Notes under the pieces: generated by a model | What the model was told of the DNA's origin: nothing | The model's input: the letters and a program-made list of their open reading frames with translations, nothing else | Databases searched by the model: none | Source of the DNA: Phytophthora quininea | Lineage: Eukaryota; Oomycota; Peronosporomycetes; Peronosporales; Peronosporaceae | Length of the DNA: 64,000 nucleotides | Direction: 5' to 3' | NCBI GenBank assembly: GCA_011947345.1 | Contig: JAAVTG010000421.1 | Location: forward strand, 1 to 64,000 | Made by a program: the position numbers and the translations under genes | In this document: positions 10,802-20,827 of the stretch, piece after piece | Numbering within the stretch: position 1 is the stretch's first letter | How the letters are laid out: every line of letters begins with the position of its first letter

Positions 10802-11970
10802 ATGGCGCCAGAGCCGGCGAGCAAGTGGGTCTTCGCGGAGCTGCGCGCCGTGATCCTGCAGAGCCCGCGGCCCAGCAGCAGTCCGGACGAGGCCGACAAG
10901 GAGAACACGGACGTGGAGTCGCCTCTGGTGTTCCGTACGCCGAGCCTGCTCGAGTCCAAGGTGCCGTGGCGCGTGGAGCAGCAGCTGCGCTTCACCACGT
11001 GCGCCTTCATCGAGCACTTGGCGCAGCTCCTGGAGATGCCTGAGGCGCCCAGCGTGGCCGCGCAACTATACGTGCAACGCTTCTACATGCTGCACTCGTT
11101 CGCCACGCACGACCGCTTCCTGGTGGCCACGGCGGCGCTGTTTCTGGCCGGCAAGACCGAGGAGTTCCCCATCAAGGTCCGCTACGTGACCGAGTGCTCC
11201 ATGTACCTGCTACTGTGTCGCGAGCAAGCTCAAGAGAAGCTGCAGAGCAGACACAAGTCTCCGATTAAGGCAACCAATGGAACAGCAGCAGGAAGGAGAC
11301 GCTCGCCGTCCCCAGCCCCGAATAAGAAACGCAATGGACAGAAGACGGCGCCGATGGAGAAGAAGACTAAAGTGGAGAGCGACAAGGAGAAGGCTAATAC
11401 CAAGCACATCGAGTGGCTGAACGCGCTGCTGGAAGTGGTGGAGGTCGGAGAAGTGGAAGCCAACTCGAGCAAAGTGCTGCTGCTCGAGAGGATCCTGCTG
11501 CTCACGCTGTCGTTCGAGATCGGATCGCCGCAGCCGTTCGCATACATTGCGCCGCATATGGAGCGCATTTTCGCGCTGCAGGCGATGCACCCCGACATTT
11601 CGTACGAGAATATCCGCCAGATCGCCTTCTTGCTGATTGCCGACGCGGTCAAGAGCGGACTGTGTTTAGCGTTCGACTGTGTGACGCTGGCCGCGGGCGC
11701 AGTGTACCTGGCATGCTTGTACCACCACCAAGTCGGTCCGAACGTCGCTACCGAGAAAAACGAACCGTGGTGGACTGTGCTCCAGTTGTCTGAAAAGGAC
11801 CTCGAAGATGTTGCGAGGTGTTTTTGTGGCTGTATGAAAGTGACGGAGGCGAGAAGATGCGGGGACTTGGGCCCGATTTTATGGATATCTGGACACGGTA
11901 TCGGCCCAGCGAGAACAACCCAGACCTGGACTACATCAGGACGCTAGATGCAGGCTTGAAAACGCCGTAA
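10802..11970 (+). CDS. Cyclin T/K-like (transcriptional cyclin)
   Basis: A cyclin of the C/T/K/L group, partners of CDK9/CDK12-type kinases that phosphorylate RNA polymerase II. The first cyclin box (residues ~45-135) has the expected AAQLYVQRFYMLHSF and ATAALFLAGKTEEFPIKVR. A charged linker (~150-195) separates it from the second box, with LLLERILLLTLSFEIGSPQPFAYI and AFDCVTLAAGAVYLACLYH. The start is the ATG at 10802. The frame open to 11947 ends in unlikely sequence. One more T in the T5 at 11821-11825 would give a better tail (FLWLYESDG...YIRTLDAGLKTP) with TAA at 11968-11970. T versus K cannot be settled by eye. Confidence 0.8.
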
Positions 11971-12049
11971 TACGTTGTGTGTCTATTCATTCTGGACGCT
12001 CCTTTTGCAACCACCGACGTCCCCCATTGCCAATAAACGCACTAATTAT

Positions 12050-12979
12050 TTAGACCCAGGAGCGTGCTTTGCGTGGGCTGTCCAGCAGACTCTTGATGTA
12101 GTACACTTGGGAAAAGCAAACGACCAGGTAGACGACGCACTCCAGCGCGCCGTAGAACACAACATGCTTGTTCATCTCTTCTTCCACTAGACGAAAAAAA
12201 TTAGCATCATCAAAGGCAATGGCACCGAAGCATGCTGCGAACGCACCTTTGATATGCCTGTCTGTCCGGATCAATTGCAGTCGCTGCTCCGATTCCAACT
12301 CGCCAAGACGCACGTCCAGGTGAGACGTGTACTTGGCCAGCACGCTCACATGTTCTACACAGCAGCAACAGCAAGGTTAGTATTAACTATCTTTCATCCC
12401 TACTCTACTATAGCTCAAACCTTTCTCCACTGGATGCTGCGACTGCAGCGTGTTGGTCACATGAGTCACCAGCTTCCCATCCGAGTCTGGATTGATGAAG
12501 CAGAGCTCATACACCCCGTTTCTCTGCAATAAAAGGCACCTATTAGTGCGTTAATAACACCCCAATCTCCTCTTGATCAACTCACTTGGGAGTGACGACG
12601 TATTGGCCTTCTGCATCTCCCAGCCGTCGATACACTGCGACCCCCTCGGGGTTCTTCACCTCCAGGTCAATGTGCGAGTCAGCCGAGCTCACCACGTACG
12701 CCCCGCCCAGTTCATCCCCCTCAAACTTGGCTTCTTGGAAGAAACACTCGCTGCTCTGCCCCGCCACGAAGAACGTCAAGCCCTCGCTCGGGTCAAAGTC
12801 GAAGCTCTCAATGGTGCGCGTCTTGGGCGCGTAGTCGGCGTCGGCGCCCACTGCGCGCGGCTTGTCGTCGTACGGATCGAACTGCGGGTCTTCCGTCACA
12901 ACTGCGTCCGGGTCCAGCGCCGCAAAGTCCCCTGGGCCAGCACGCCGCCCAGCAGCAGCGGCAAGAGCAGCCGCGTCAT
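12050..12979 (-). CDS. p24 family cargo receptor (TMED/EMP24, GOLD domain)
   Basis: p24 proteins cycle between ER and Golgi in COPI/COPII vesicles and select cargo. Four exons: 12979-12586, 12521-12421, 12354-12247 and 12186-12050, with 60-66 bp introns. A signal peptide (MTRLLLPLLLGGVLAQG) is followed by a GOLD domain with the paired cysteines (SSECFFQEAKFEGD and YELCFINPDSDGK). Then come a coiled-coil segment (HLDVRLGELESEQRL) and one membrane span (GALECVVYLVVCFSQVYYI) with a short basic tail. The frame just after the signal peptide requires a fifth G in the run at 12929-12932. The gene is divergent from the GOST gene, with only 65 bp between the two ATGs. Confidence 0.85.
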
Positions 12980-13044
12980 TGCGATTGACGTCGATAGATA
13001 TTTAGGATATCCGCCTTAGGTACGATTTTGATGTATTGTTGAAG

Positions 13045-14812
13045 ATGAAGACGACCACCAGCGCTGCTGCAGTTGCCTGGTTCCTTTGCTCCGTGGCAGC
13101 TCTTGAGACCTCGTTCGATCGTGAATTTAAGCTCGAGACTGCGTCAAGCTACCAGTCGTCACCAAGCAGCTCTCGCGTCCGCTGGAACACGCAGTCAGTC
13201 GTGTCCGGCTTTGGTATGGAGCTGGGCGGTCGCCTGGAGCTCCAAGTGACCGACTTCAGCCTCGCAATGGCAAACGCTACACAAGATCCAGCTGCAGTGC
13301 CCGTCGTCTTCACACTCTACACTATTGACCAGTGGCGAGCCTACTCGGTGCTCAAACTGCGCGAGGTGCATCTTCGCAGCGACTGGGTGCTGTGCCATTA
13401 TCCAGCAGCACTGCGCTTTGCTGTTCCACCGCCAGCTCCAGACAATGCGCTGCCATGGACAGTGACTTTCAATGCACCTAAAGCTAGTCTCTATACATTG
13501 CAGGCGCAAGTGTGTGGTGCTGCGTCGGTGAACGTATCGGTACGAAGCTGCAGTTGTTTGGAGGAAGCTTGTTAACTGGGATTGATGCAGGGGCGAGTGA
13601 ATATGGTGAATGTGGGCTACGATGGACAATTGTCCGAGCATCTAGGCGTCGAGGAGCTAGGGCTGCGGCCGCTATACAAAGGTCATTGCGGTTTACAGCT
13701 TCAAGAATTGTTCACAACTCAACTAACTCTTTTTTTTCCTTTTGCAGTGTTGTTCGGTGCATATCTCGCTGGATTGGTGCTCTGGTCGCTTGAATGCTAT
13801 GTCTGGCGTCGCAATGTGCCGGTAGGTAAGCGACTCACTCGTGCGAAGCCATTCTAACAGCTCTAAATGTCCACTGCAGAGAATCTGCTATGCCTTTCAA
13901 TCTGCAGTCCACGTGAAAGCTCTTTCGATCGCGTTGAAGCTCGGATATTATCACGAGCGCAGTTTGCACGGGCAAGTGTCGTTGTATTTGGACTCAGCCC
14001 AAGACATGGGCGAGAGCGTATCCAATGCACTGTTGCTGGCCGTGTCAACGTTGAGTTCGCTGGGCTGGACGATTACTCGGACTTCTCTGTCGCGGCGAGA
14101 GGTCTCATCGCTAATGGTTATGGCGATACTGTGGCTGGTTGTAGCCGCCAACAAGGCCTTGTGCAGGCCTGTTGATGATCAAAAGTGCCGTGTGTATTTG
14201 CTCTCCGAGTACGCGCTGCAGTCCATGCTCATGCTTGGCGTCATTGTGGCGTTAAACTTCACCATTGCGCAGTTGAAAAGCGAAGTCAACTACGAACGAT
14301 GGAGCAGCTTCGTGACGCCGCTCGCCTACATGAAGCTGGATCAGTTCGAGCAAGTTTTGCCGTAATTGGTATCTACCCTGTGCTGACTTGCACTCTTGTG
14401 CTCAGGCGATTCCGCTTCGTTTTCCTCGGCTACTTGGTGCTGCCGACGACCTTGTTGATTCTCGATGTAAGATGCGCTGCTTCCTACGTCGAGCAAACGT
14501 TCTAACGTTTTTCTGTCTGCCAGCTTGTTGTGGTGACTCCACCAGGCTATTGGCGCTACGCCTGGGTCAACACACTGCTCGCTGAGGTCGCCACTTTGGT
14601 CATCATTGTCTGCATCGGACTTGTCGTTCGACCTGTGGACGCGTACGTTTACTCGCGGGTAAGCCAGCTAGTGGTTCAAGCAGCTGTATTCGCCCCCATT
14701 GACCACCGTCTCCGCTGTTCAGATCGCCCGGAGCACCGACCCAAATGCCACAGCAGCTTCCACAACGGACGCCATTGAGCCTCCAGCATTGAGGTCACCG
14801 CCTCTAGATTAA
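13045..14812 (+). CDS. GOST/LU7TM seven-transmembrane protein (GPR107/TMEM87-like)
   Basis: This family has a lumenal beta-rich N-terminal domain and seven membrane spans, and works in Golgi trafficking. Seven exons: 13045-13539, 13591-13681, 13748-13821, 13880-14349, 14406-14466, 14524-14658 and 14723-14812. A signal peptide (WFLCSVAALE) precedes a ~190-aa lumenal domain. Spans are evident in FAVLFGAYLAGLVLWSLECY, SNALLLAVSTLSSLGWTI, SLMVMAILWLVVAANKALC, LQSMLMLGVIVALNFTIA, FVFLGYLVLPTTLLILD and LLAEVATLVIIVCIGLVV. The fourth intron joins in frame only if it uses a GC donor (GCAAGT at 14350). The C-terminal tail is short and Pro-rich. Confidence 0.8.
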
Positions 14813-14968
14813 CTGCTCCATCTAGTCTGCAGCAACGACAAGCAGAGAGCACAATTACATCACGAAGCAAAGCTGCATGATTACTACGTCTCGTCGTTGA
14901 CAGCCATTTTCAGTTCATCTGGTCTGGGTGACACTGTGGTCTCAACTGTCCTGCGCTAGCTGCATCAC

Positions 14969-14983
14969 CTCATTCAGCAACAA
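14969..14983 (+). promoter_or_regulatory. Inr-like start-site motif
   Basis: CTCATTCAGCAACAAGG lies about 30 bp before the ATG at 15005 and fits the oomycete initiator pattern (TCATTC followed by CAA). By-eye match only. Confidence 0.4.
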
Positions 14984-15004
14984 GGCTCACTTGTCGTAGC
15001 AGCC

Positions 15005-16105
15005 ATGGGTAACGGCGTGTCGAGTGAGATGGAGATCTTCGCGGACGGCGAGCTGGAGGCGGAGATCAAGCGTCTGGGCGGCACGGGCGACGCCAGCATC
15101 AAGCAGCTGCTGGGCAAGGGCTACCGGGACGTCGTGGAGCTCATGGTGCGTCCCAAGCGCGCGCTCTACGATGTGGAGGAGCTGGGGCCCACCAAGTTCC
15201 AGGTCTCGGAGCTGTCGGTGGACCCGACGGCGGACGACGTCACGCAGGCGAGACGTCGCGACTTTGACGTGCTCAATGACCGCGGGCTTAAGGTCTGCTG
15301 CTCGCACTGGCAGCTCTTCAGCGACGGAGCGACCACGCCGGCGGTCACGCCCTGCTTGGTCTACTTACATTCCAACATGGGCTCCAGACTGGACGCTCTG
15401 AGGGTGCGGGACGCCGCACTCCAGCGCGGCTTTTCCGTGCTGGCCTTCGACTGCTGCGGCTCCGGTCTGTCGGACGGAGTCTACGTGACGATGGGCTGGA
15501 ACGAGTCCCTCGACTTGTTTGCGGTGCTGCAAAAGCTGGAGAGCGACTCGAGTGTGTCAGAGATCTGCGTGTATGCGCACAGTATGGGAGTCTTCCCCGT
15601 GGTGGTCAACTTGGCGCTGCGAGCACAAGGTGCTGCCAACAAGAAGATGCGAGCGAAGTTGGAGACGCTGCCGCACTCGCTGCGAACGAGTCAGGCCTCG
15701 AAACTCGTGAAGCCTATCCGAGCTATCGTGCTAGACAGCGGGTATGCGTCCATGACACACGTGAATGAAGCAGTGGTGTGTACCATGAAGAACGAGGGCT
15801 TCCCCATCCCAAAGGCGATGGTCAAGCTGGCTGTCGCGACCATCGGCAAGAGCGTCCGGAAGCGCACCGAAGTGGACGTCGATCTACTGCGTCCTGTGGA
15901 CTTTGTTGAGCTATGCTACGCGCCGGCACTCTTCGTGACGGCGGACAACGACCGCTATGTGTCGTGTGAGCAGAGCGATGAGCTGGCCAGCAAATACGCG
16001 GGTCCGTCCAAGGTGCGTCGAGTCAAAGGCGCGCACTACGACGCTCGCGACCCGACCACGTATCAGGACGCTGTCGAGTTCCTGTACAAGGCGTTGCACC
16101 CTTAG
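15005..16105 (+). CDS. Alpha/beta hydrolase, possibly N-myristoylated
   Basis: A single-exon 366-aa protein of the alpha/beta hydrolase (serine aminopeptidase S33-like) group. The strand-turn core reads TPCLVYLHSNMGSR (oxyanion region, ~115-130), VLAFDCCGSGLSDG, ICVYAHSMGVFPVV (nucleophile Ser in AHSMG, ~195), LFVTADNDRYVS (acid Asp, ~315) and VKGAHYDARD (His, ~345), so all catalytic elements are present. The N-terminus MGNGVSSE fits the N-myristoylation pattern, suggesting membrane attachment. A ~80-residue N-terminal extension before the hydrolase fold is unusual. The substrate cannot be told from sequence. Confidence 0.8.
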   Translation: MGNGVSSEMEIFADGELEAEIKRLGGTGDASIKQLLGKGYRDVVELMVRPKRALYDVEELGPTKFQVSELSVDPTADDVTQARRRDFDVLNDRGLKVCCSHWQLFSDGATTPAVTPCLVYLHSNMGSRLDALRVRDAALQRGFSVLAFDCCGSGLSDGVYVTMGWNESLDLFAVLQKLESDSSVSEICVYAHSMGVFPVVVNLALRAQGAANKKMRAKLETLPHSLRTSQASKLVKPIRAIVLDSGYASMTHVNEAVVCTMKNEGFPIPKAMVKLAVATIGKSVRKRTEVDVDLLRPVDFVELCYAPALFVTADNDRYVSCEQSDELASKYAGPSKVRRVKGAHYDARDPTTYQDAVEFLYKALHP

Positions 16106-16231
16106 CGACAAGTTCCAACGAGCTGCGAGGACGTCAACATCGGCAAGTAGAACGGCACTGAATGTGATTTTTGTTTTGGTTTTTGCTGGCACGAATACAA
16201 TAGATAGACCTCCTTTGTACGCACTGTCAAT

Positions 16232-17830
16232 CTAGCTGCAGTGGTGCTGCACGGAGGAGTCAAACACGACGTCCACAAAGAAATCGGCAGCGCTGTCGTC
16301 GCTGTCGTAGAGGTCCAGGAACCGAATGTGTCGCGCTGGAGACCCTTCTGAGCCCGAGTAAGACGCGAAGTCGTCGACAAAATCGTACTCCATCAGCAAG
16401 GCACGATCCTCGCCGGATCCGGAGCTGCAGCTTGTCGACGCTTCGGCCTCCTCCTGCTCCCTCTGCTGCCGCTGACGCTCCAGTCGCCGAGCTTCCACCT
16501 CCTCCAACTCGATGTCAATCTCGTGGTGATAGTATTGGCGCAGCTCGTGCAGCGAGTCGAAGGGGATCGTCCCCAAGAAGGACTTGTCCATGGCTAGACG
16601 GATCAACGTATCACAGACGCATTCGTCTCGGTTGAGCAGCCCTGTCCGATACGGCGCTGTGATCTCCCGCAACGTTTCGTGGGAGACTTTGAACATCTCG
16701 TACACATCGAGCGCGTCGTCACACGCCATAATACGAGGCTGGTTCAGCTTCAAGAGGACTAGCCCCACTCGCAGCAGGACGTGGCTGCCTTCACAGAAGA
16801 ACACGTCCCAAATCCGCATCACTGGTTCAAACGGCAGTGTGTTTAGGAAGAGACACAAGAACCACTTGAGCGTGAACGGCTCAAAGTCCACCCCCAGCGC
16901 CTGTAGATGAGCTGCTAGCGTCGGTAGCTTCTGCGTCACCAAGTCCGAGAACACACGTTGGTCCGCGCGGCTTCCCGTCATGGTGTTCGTGTGGTACTGC
17001 GGCGTCAGCTCCTCCACAATGGTCGCCAGCACCCAGAACGCTTCCTCTTCTTCCATGTTCTGCAGCAGCACTGCAGCTAAGAAGTTCATGCTCTGGCAGT
17101 ACCCCACCGCAGGGTTACGCAGAGAATAAGCCTGCAGCACACGTCGCAACTCCCCAAAGTTGTCACGTCCCTCTGAGAGCTCCTGCGAGTGCCGCATGGA
17201 GCTCCTCAGCGCCAACGGAAACGTGCGAGGCAAGTCTTTCTCAATGTCCATCTCAGCGCACTTGCTGAGTGTGTGTAGCCTCCTCACAAGAGCAGGATAG
17301 GACTCGGAAGCCTGCTCTCGCAACTGGGCAGCTCCACTGCACTGCCACCACACTTGACCGCGCAATGGAGGCGGCACTCCGGCCCTCAATAGCGCGTCGA
17401 ATTGACGCGAATGTAGCAGCAGCTCCGCCGCCGAGGCGAAGCTGGAGAACGCCATCTTGACGCTCTTGACCTGTGGAACTTGATCGTCCGATGGCGTCTC
17501 CTGTAGGAAGCGCTTCTGGTTCTCCTTCCACTTCTGGCAGACACGCTCCTGCGTCCAGTCGCGCGCCAAGAAGCGTTCGCTCCACTTACGCAGGCGGTAG
17601 CGGTACAGACCTTCAACGGTCGCCAGGTCCGACTCGTCCAGGTCGCCTGGGAAGACGTAGCACTGCAGAACTTGATACTCGCAGTGGCAGGACAGCTCCA
17701 GGCGCTTGGGCACAGCGTCCACGTCGGTGGGAGGAGGATCAGCCGAGAGCTGGAAGCGGCGCTTGGGGCGGAAGCACGATAGGTGGCGCCCGTGCACGCG
17801 TGCAGAGCGAGACGACCCCACGCGCTCCAT
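16232..17830 (-). CDS. TBC-domain Rab GTPase-activating protein
   Basis: Accelerates GTP hydrolysis by Rab proteins in membrane traffic. Single exon, 532 aa. The TBC domain (~145-400) begins LRAGVPPPLRGQVWWQCSG. It keeps the arginine finger (MDIEKDLPRTFP) and the glutamine finger (NPAVGYCQSMNFLAAVLL), followed by WFLCLFLNTLPFEPVMRIWDVFF. Both catalytic fingers are present, so it should be active. A C-terminal coiled segment (EEVEARRLERQRQQREQEE) and an acidic tail follow. The N-terminal ~100 residues are unassigned. It is divergent from ATG12, with about 100 bp between starts. Confidence 0.92.
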   Translation of the reverse strand: MERVGSSRSARVHGRHLSCFRPKRRFQLSADPPPTDVDAVPKRLELSCHCEYQVLQCYVFPGDLDESDLATVEGLYRYRLRKWSERFLARDWTQERVCQKWKENQKRFLQETPSDDQVPQVKSVKMAFSSFASAAELLLHSRQFDALLRAGVPPPLRGQVWWQCSGAAQLREQASESYPALVRRLHTLSKCAEMDIEKDLPRTFPLALRSSMRHSQELSEGRDNFGELRRVLQAYSLRNPAVGYCQSMNFLAAVLLQNMEEEEAFWVLATIVEELTPQYHTNTMTGSRADQRVFSDLVTQKLPTLAAHLQALGVDFEPFTLKWFLCLFLNTLPFEPVMRIWDVFFCEGSHVLLRVGLVLLKLNQPRIMACDDALDVYEMFKVSHETLREITAPYRTGLLNRDECVCDTLIRLAMDKSFLGTIPFDSLHELRQYYHHEIDIELEEVEARRLERQRQQREQEEAEASTSCSSGSGEDRALLMEYDFVDDFASYSGSEGSPARHIRFLDLYDSDDSAADFFVDVVFDSSVQHHCS

Positions 17831-17931
17831 TATTCCTGCTGACTATTTCGAGGATGTTCTCAGAAAAACGTCTCGCACGACAGACCATTACAAAAAATAT
17901 TTTTTCACTCGAAAGCAAACCCATCCAGATC

Positions 17932-18566
17932 ATGGCGGACGACGCGGCCGTTGCAGCGCCCGACGCGACGCCGCAGAGGCCTGAGGGCCCGACTAAAGGT
18001 ACGCGTGTGCTTGTTCACCACATCGGTCCTGTCATCGCGCAGAGTTCTTGCTTTAATTCTCCCTGGTCGCTAAGTTATGATACTGTGAATGTTTCAAAAT
18101 GCAGTGACGCTGCAGTTCGTTGCCGTAGGCAGCGCCCCGCTCATGAAGCGCACCAAATTCACCGTCAGCGGCGGCGACCAGCTCAGTGTGGTAGGTGCAC
18201 ACCAGCTTGTATTCCCTCTAGAAGAAGGGTTAATCATATATTCTGTCAGGTGTACAAGTTTTTGAGGAAACAGCTTCGGCTCAAGGAAATGGACTCGCTG
18301 GTAAAGGAGAATATATTCATGGACAGATATTGTTTTTCTAACGAGGTGCTGGTTAATTCTTTTTGTAGTTTGTGTACTGCAATAGCTCGTTCGCGCCGTC
18401 TCCAGATCAAAAACTAAGTTCTTTGTTTGAGGTGGGAGATTTTTCTTGTGTTTGACGAGTGCTATTGGAGCGGTGGCTGACAGCATGATGGTTACAAATG
18501 AAGAGTTTTCAAGTGGGAGATGTACTGGTGCTGAATTACAGTCTGACGCAGGCGTGGGGTGAATAA
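17932..18566 (+). CDS. ATG12: ATG12, ubiquitin-like autophagy protein
   Basis: ATG12 is conjugated to ATG5 and promotes ATG8 lipidation. Five exons: 17932-17998, 18105-18190, 18250-18300, 18369-18431 and 18504-18566. All junctions keep frame. Signature segments: VGSAPLMKRTKFTVSGGDQL, VYKFLRKQLRLKEMDSL, FVYCNSSFAPSPDQKLSSLFE and VLVLNYSLTQAWG. As read, the protein ends WGE rather than the canonical C-terminal WG. A fifth G in the run at 18556-18559 would put a stop directly after the glycine that forms the conjugate. ATG12 normally needs no C-terminal processing, so the extra Glu is probably an artefact. Confidence 0.92.
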
Positions 18567-18751
18567 AGACGTTGAAGTGGTAAATGCTGGAGTGTGTTAT
18601 TTTATTCTGCGCCAGGGCATATCCTATTGCAGTTGCTTCGTTGTCTAACCAGACCGGGTCATGGCGTCCACTTCTGCTCGCGAAGCCTCATGACGCCGCT
18701 GCAGCTCAAGCAACTCGGCGCTAACTTCGTCGTCGTCGGAATCGTCGTCAA

Positions 18752-19696
18752 TCACCTTTTGTGGACTTTGGCCGCCGGAAGTTTACGTTGCGAAGATCGA
18801 GCGCTACCAGGCAAGTTGTCTCTTTCCACAGAGTCCGATACTTTTGGCTTTGGAACTCGCTTCGCGAAGGCCAAGGCTTTTTCTCGAGTCGACTTGGGTT
18901 TTGGTGCTGCCGTGTCTTGACTCGACTCTGTGGGAGCCCTTTTGGACTGCGCGTTCTTATTGATCGTGCGCAAGTTCTGCGAGAACGCTTTCACCCGTTC
19001 CTTCTTCGCTCGCTTCTCGACGAGCTCGTCGGTGTTCAGGTCTGGCTGCAGCTTTCCCAGTTCGTAGTACCCGTCCGGTTTCTCCTTCTTGTATTGGGAC
19101 AATTTGCACGGCTCGTATTGAACGGGGCGTGCTTTGCGGCTGAAGGCGAGTTGGTCTTGTTCTGTGACAACGCGACTCTCGTTGATTTCTCGAGGCGAGC
19201 GGCATTCGGTGGAATTCTTCACGCTGCGATCCGGAGACCCGATTGACAGAGCTTTTCGAGGAGGCTGAGCGTCGACATAATCGTCACGAACGCGTCCAGG
19301 CATTTGAGCTGTTGCGTAGTATTCATAGTCGCTTTCACGTGCGCTCACTTTCCCACGCGGTGACGCCATGGGCGATGGTTGCTGAGAGTATTTTGCAGGT
19401 GAGCGCTGCGTCTGAACAGGAGGCGGTGGGGCAGGCTGGTTCATGACAGGCTTGATACGATCGTTTGACGCTTGGACGACCTTAGTAGGCTGCCGTAACA
19501 TGCTTTGACTGCCGCTGCTGCCGTGATCACGGTTATTATTGCCAACAGGTCGTTGCTGTTGGACTTGTGGCGGCTGCTGCTGCGGTCTGCGCTTCGGAGC
19601 GCCAACTCGGATTTCTTCACTTCCGTCAGCTTTTCTGAGGTGACCTTGCGCTGTCACGGTCGCTATCTTGCCGTGGAACCGGTCCAGGAAGCTCAT
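18752..19696 (-). CDS. JHY-like protein (putative ciliary)
   Basis: About 314 aa from the ATG at 19696; the frame is open further upstream but without another ATG. The N-terminal 200 residues are low-complexity, rich in Gln, Pro and Ser. The C-terminal block is YEPCKLSQYKKEKPDGYYEL, continuing GKLQPDLNTDELVEKRAKKE. It resembles the conserved block of JHY/C11orf63-type proteins linked to motile cilia (tyrosine-rich, 'LG.L.PDL', then a basic helix). I hold this assignment loosely. A role in zoospore flagella would fit the other flagellar genes in the window. Confidence 0.4.
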   Translation of the reverse strand: MSFLDRFHGKIATVTAQGHLRKADGSEEIRVGAPKRRPQQQPPQVQQQRPVGNNNRDHGSSGSQSMLRQPTKVVQASNDRIKPVMNQPAPPPPVQTQRSPAKYSQQPSPMASPRGKVSARESDYEYYATAQMPGRVRDDYVDAQPPRKALSIGSPDRSVKNSTECRSPREINESRVVTEQDQLAFSRKARPVQYEPCKLSQYKKEKPDGYYELGKLQPDLNTDELVEKRAKKERVKAFSQNLRTINKNAQSKRAPTESSQDTAAPKPKSTREKALAFAKRVPKPKVSDSVERDNLPGSARSSQRKLPAAKVHKR

Positions 19697-19879
19697 GTGT
19701 ATGTGTCGAGGCTTATGCTTGTACGTTTTACCGATCGTCTGAAGGCGAGGAGTTTTTGACACGTTATTTTAGTTCTTGGCGAACCTTTGCAAGTCGAATG
19801 GAGACAGGAATTCACTGCACATGAACCTGTAGACGGTGCCACAAGATAACGAGATCGTCGCAGCAGTGCACGCAGCAAT

Positions 19880-20728
19880 TTGAATGGATCGACCAGATTT
19901 TCTGTGTCGGCGCGGCAGCTGATTTTGAACGCGACGTGGCCACGTCGATGCCTCAACTACTGTGAACTTACGGCACGTTCTCGCTGGCTAGTCCTCAAAA
20001 TCCGCAGTATTCAAGGCCAGTGGCGGAAGTACAAACGGCGGGAAAACTTTACCAGATACCTGGCCTTCTACCGTGGTGCAGCTGTTAGTGCATGGCGACG
20101 CAAGTTGACGACGATTCACGCGTCTGTTATTCGCGTTGAATTGACCGCTGTTTCGTTGAGTATTCGACGCGTTTATCGGGGTCACAAGGCTCGCGTGTTT
20201 GCCGCCTTGTATCGGGTGCAAGCCACGAAACCTGCGCTCTTGATTCAAAAGCAATGACGGCGATACAAAGCACGGAAGAATTTATGTATAATTATTCTCT
20301 CACAACGGATGATCCAGAGTAGTAAGGAAACTTCGAGTTATTGCTCGTCAAGCGGTCGAGAAATACCACAACGAGTGTGTTTTGACTATCCAGCGCTGTT
20401 ATCGAGGCAGACTCGGTCGCAGACGAGCTTTGTTCGTAAGATTCGACGAGCCATATATGCTCGCAAGGGTCAGAACGCCACTCAAGCTCTTCTTCGACGG
20501 CACTTTATCCACCATAAAGGCGCAGTACTTTGTATGCAGCATTGGGTCCGAAGTATCCTGGCGCGACGAAAAATGCTAAAGATGAAGAAGTGGCGTCGCT
20601 TTCTCGTTGCTGAGCGAACCCAATCGTATCTGAAAGCGTGGATGAGAAGACTTAGACTGAGTCGCAAGCTGATACGGGTTTTGAATGAAACCATTACACA
20701 GTGCGTCGGAAATATACACTGTGAGTGA
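19880..20728 (+). pseudogene. IQ-motif protein, broken
   Basis: The translation has repeated IQ-type calmodulin/myosin-light-chain binding motifs spread over three frames: IRRVYRGHKARVFAALYR, LLIQKQ-stop-RRYKARKN, LTIQRCYRGRLGRRRA and later IRRAIYARKGQNATQ and VRSILARRKMLKMKKW. A TGA sits inside the second motif (20254-20256). Frame changes near 20320 and 20430 could be homopolymer errors, but the in-frame TGA could not. It is either a true pseudogene or a gene with one substitution error. It diverges from the JHY-like gene. Confidence 0.55.
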
Positions 20729-20827
20729 AAATGTGCAAGCAGCTTCGGAGTTCACTACTTAGACCAAGAAGTGGCGGGTCTAAAAACGAGTGTCAGCGTG
20801 TTCTTGCGTTATCACCAGCCTTCCCGG

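Noticed and set aside
12187..12246. Reading p24 exon 3 straight through to 12050
   Set aside because: The frame is open, but a 60-bp GT-AG intron gives a better match to p24 proteins, which lack this insertion.
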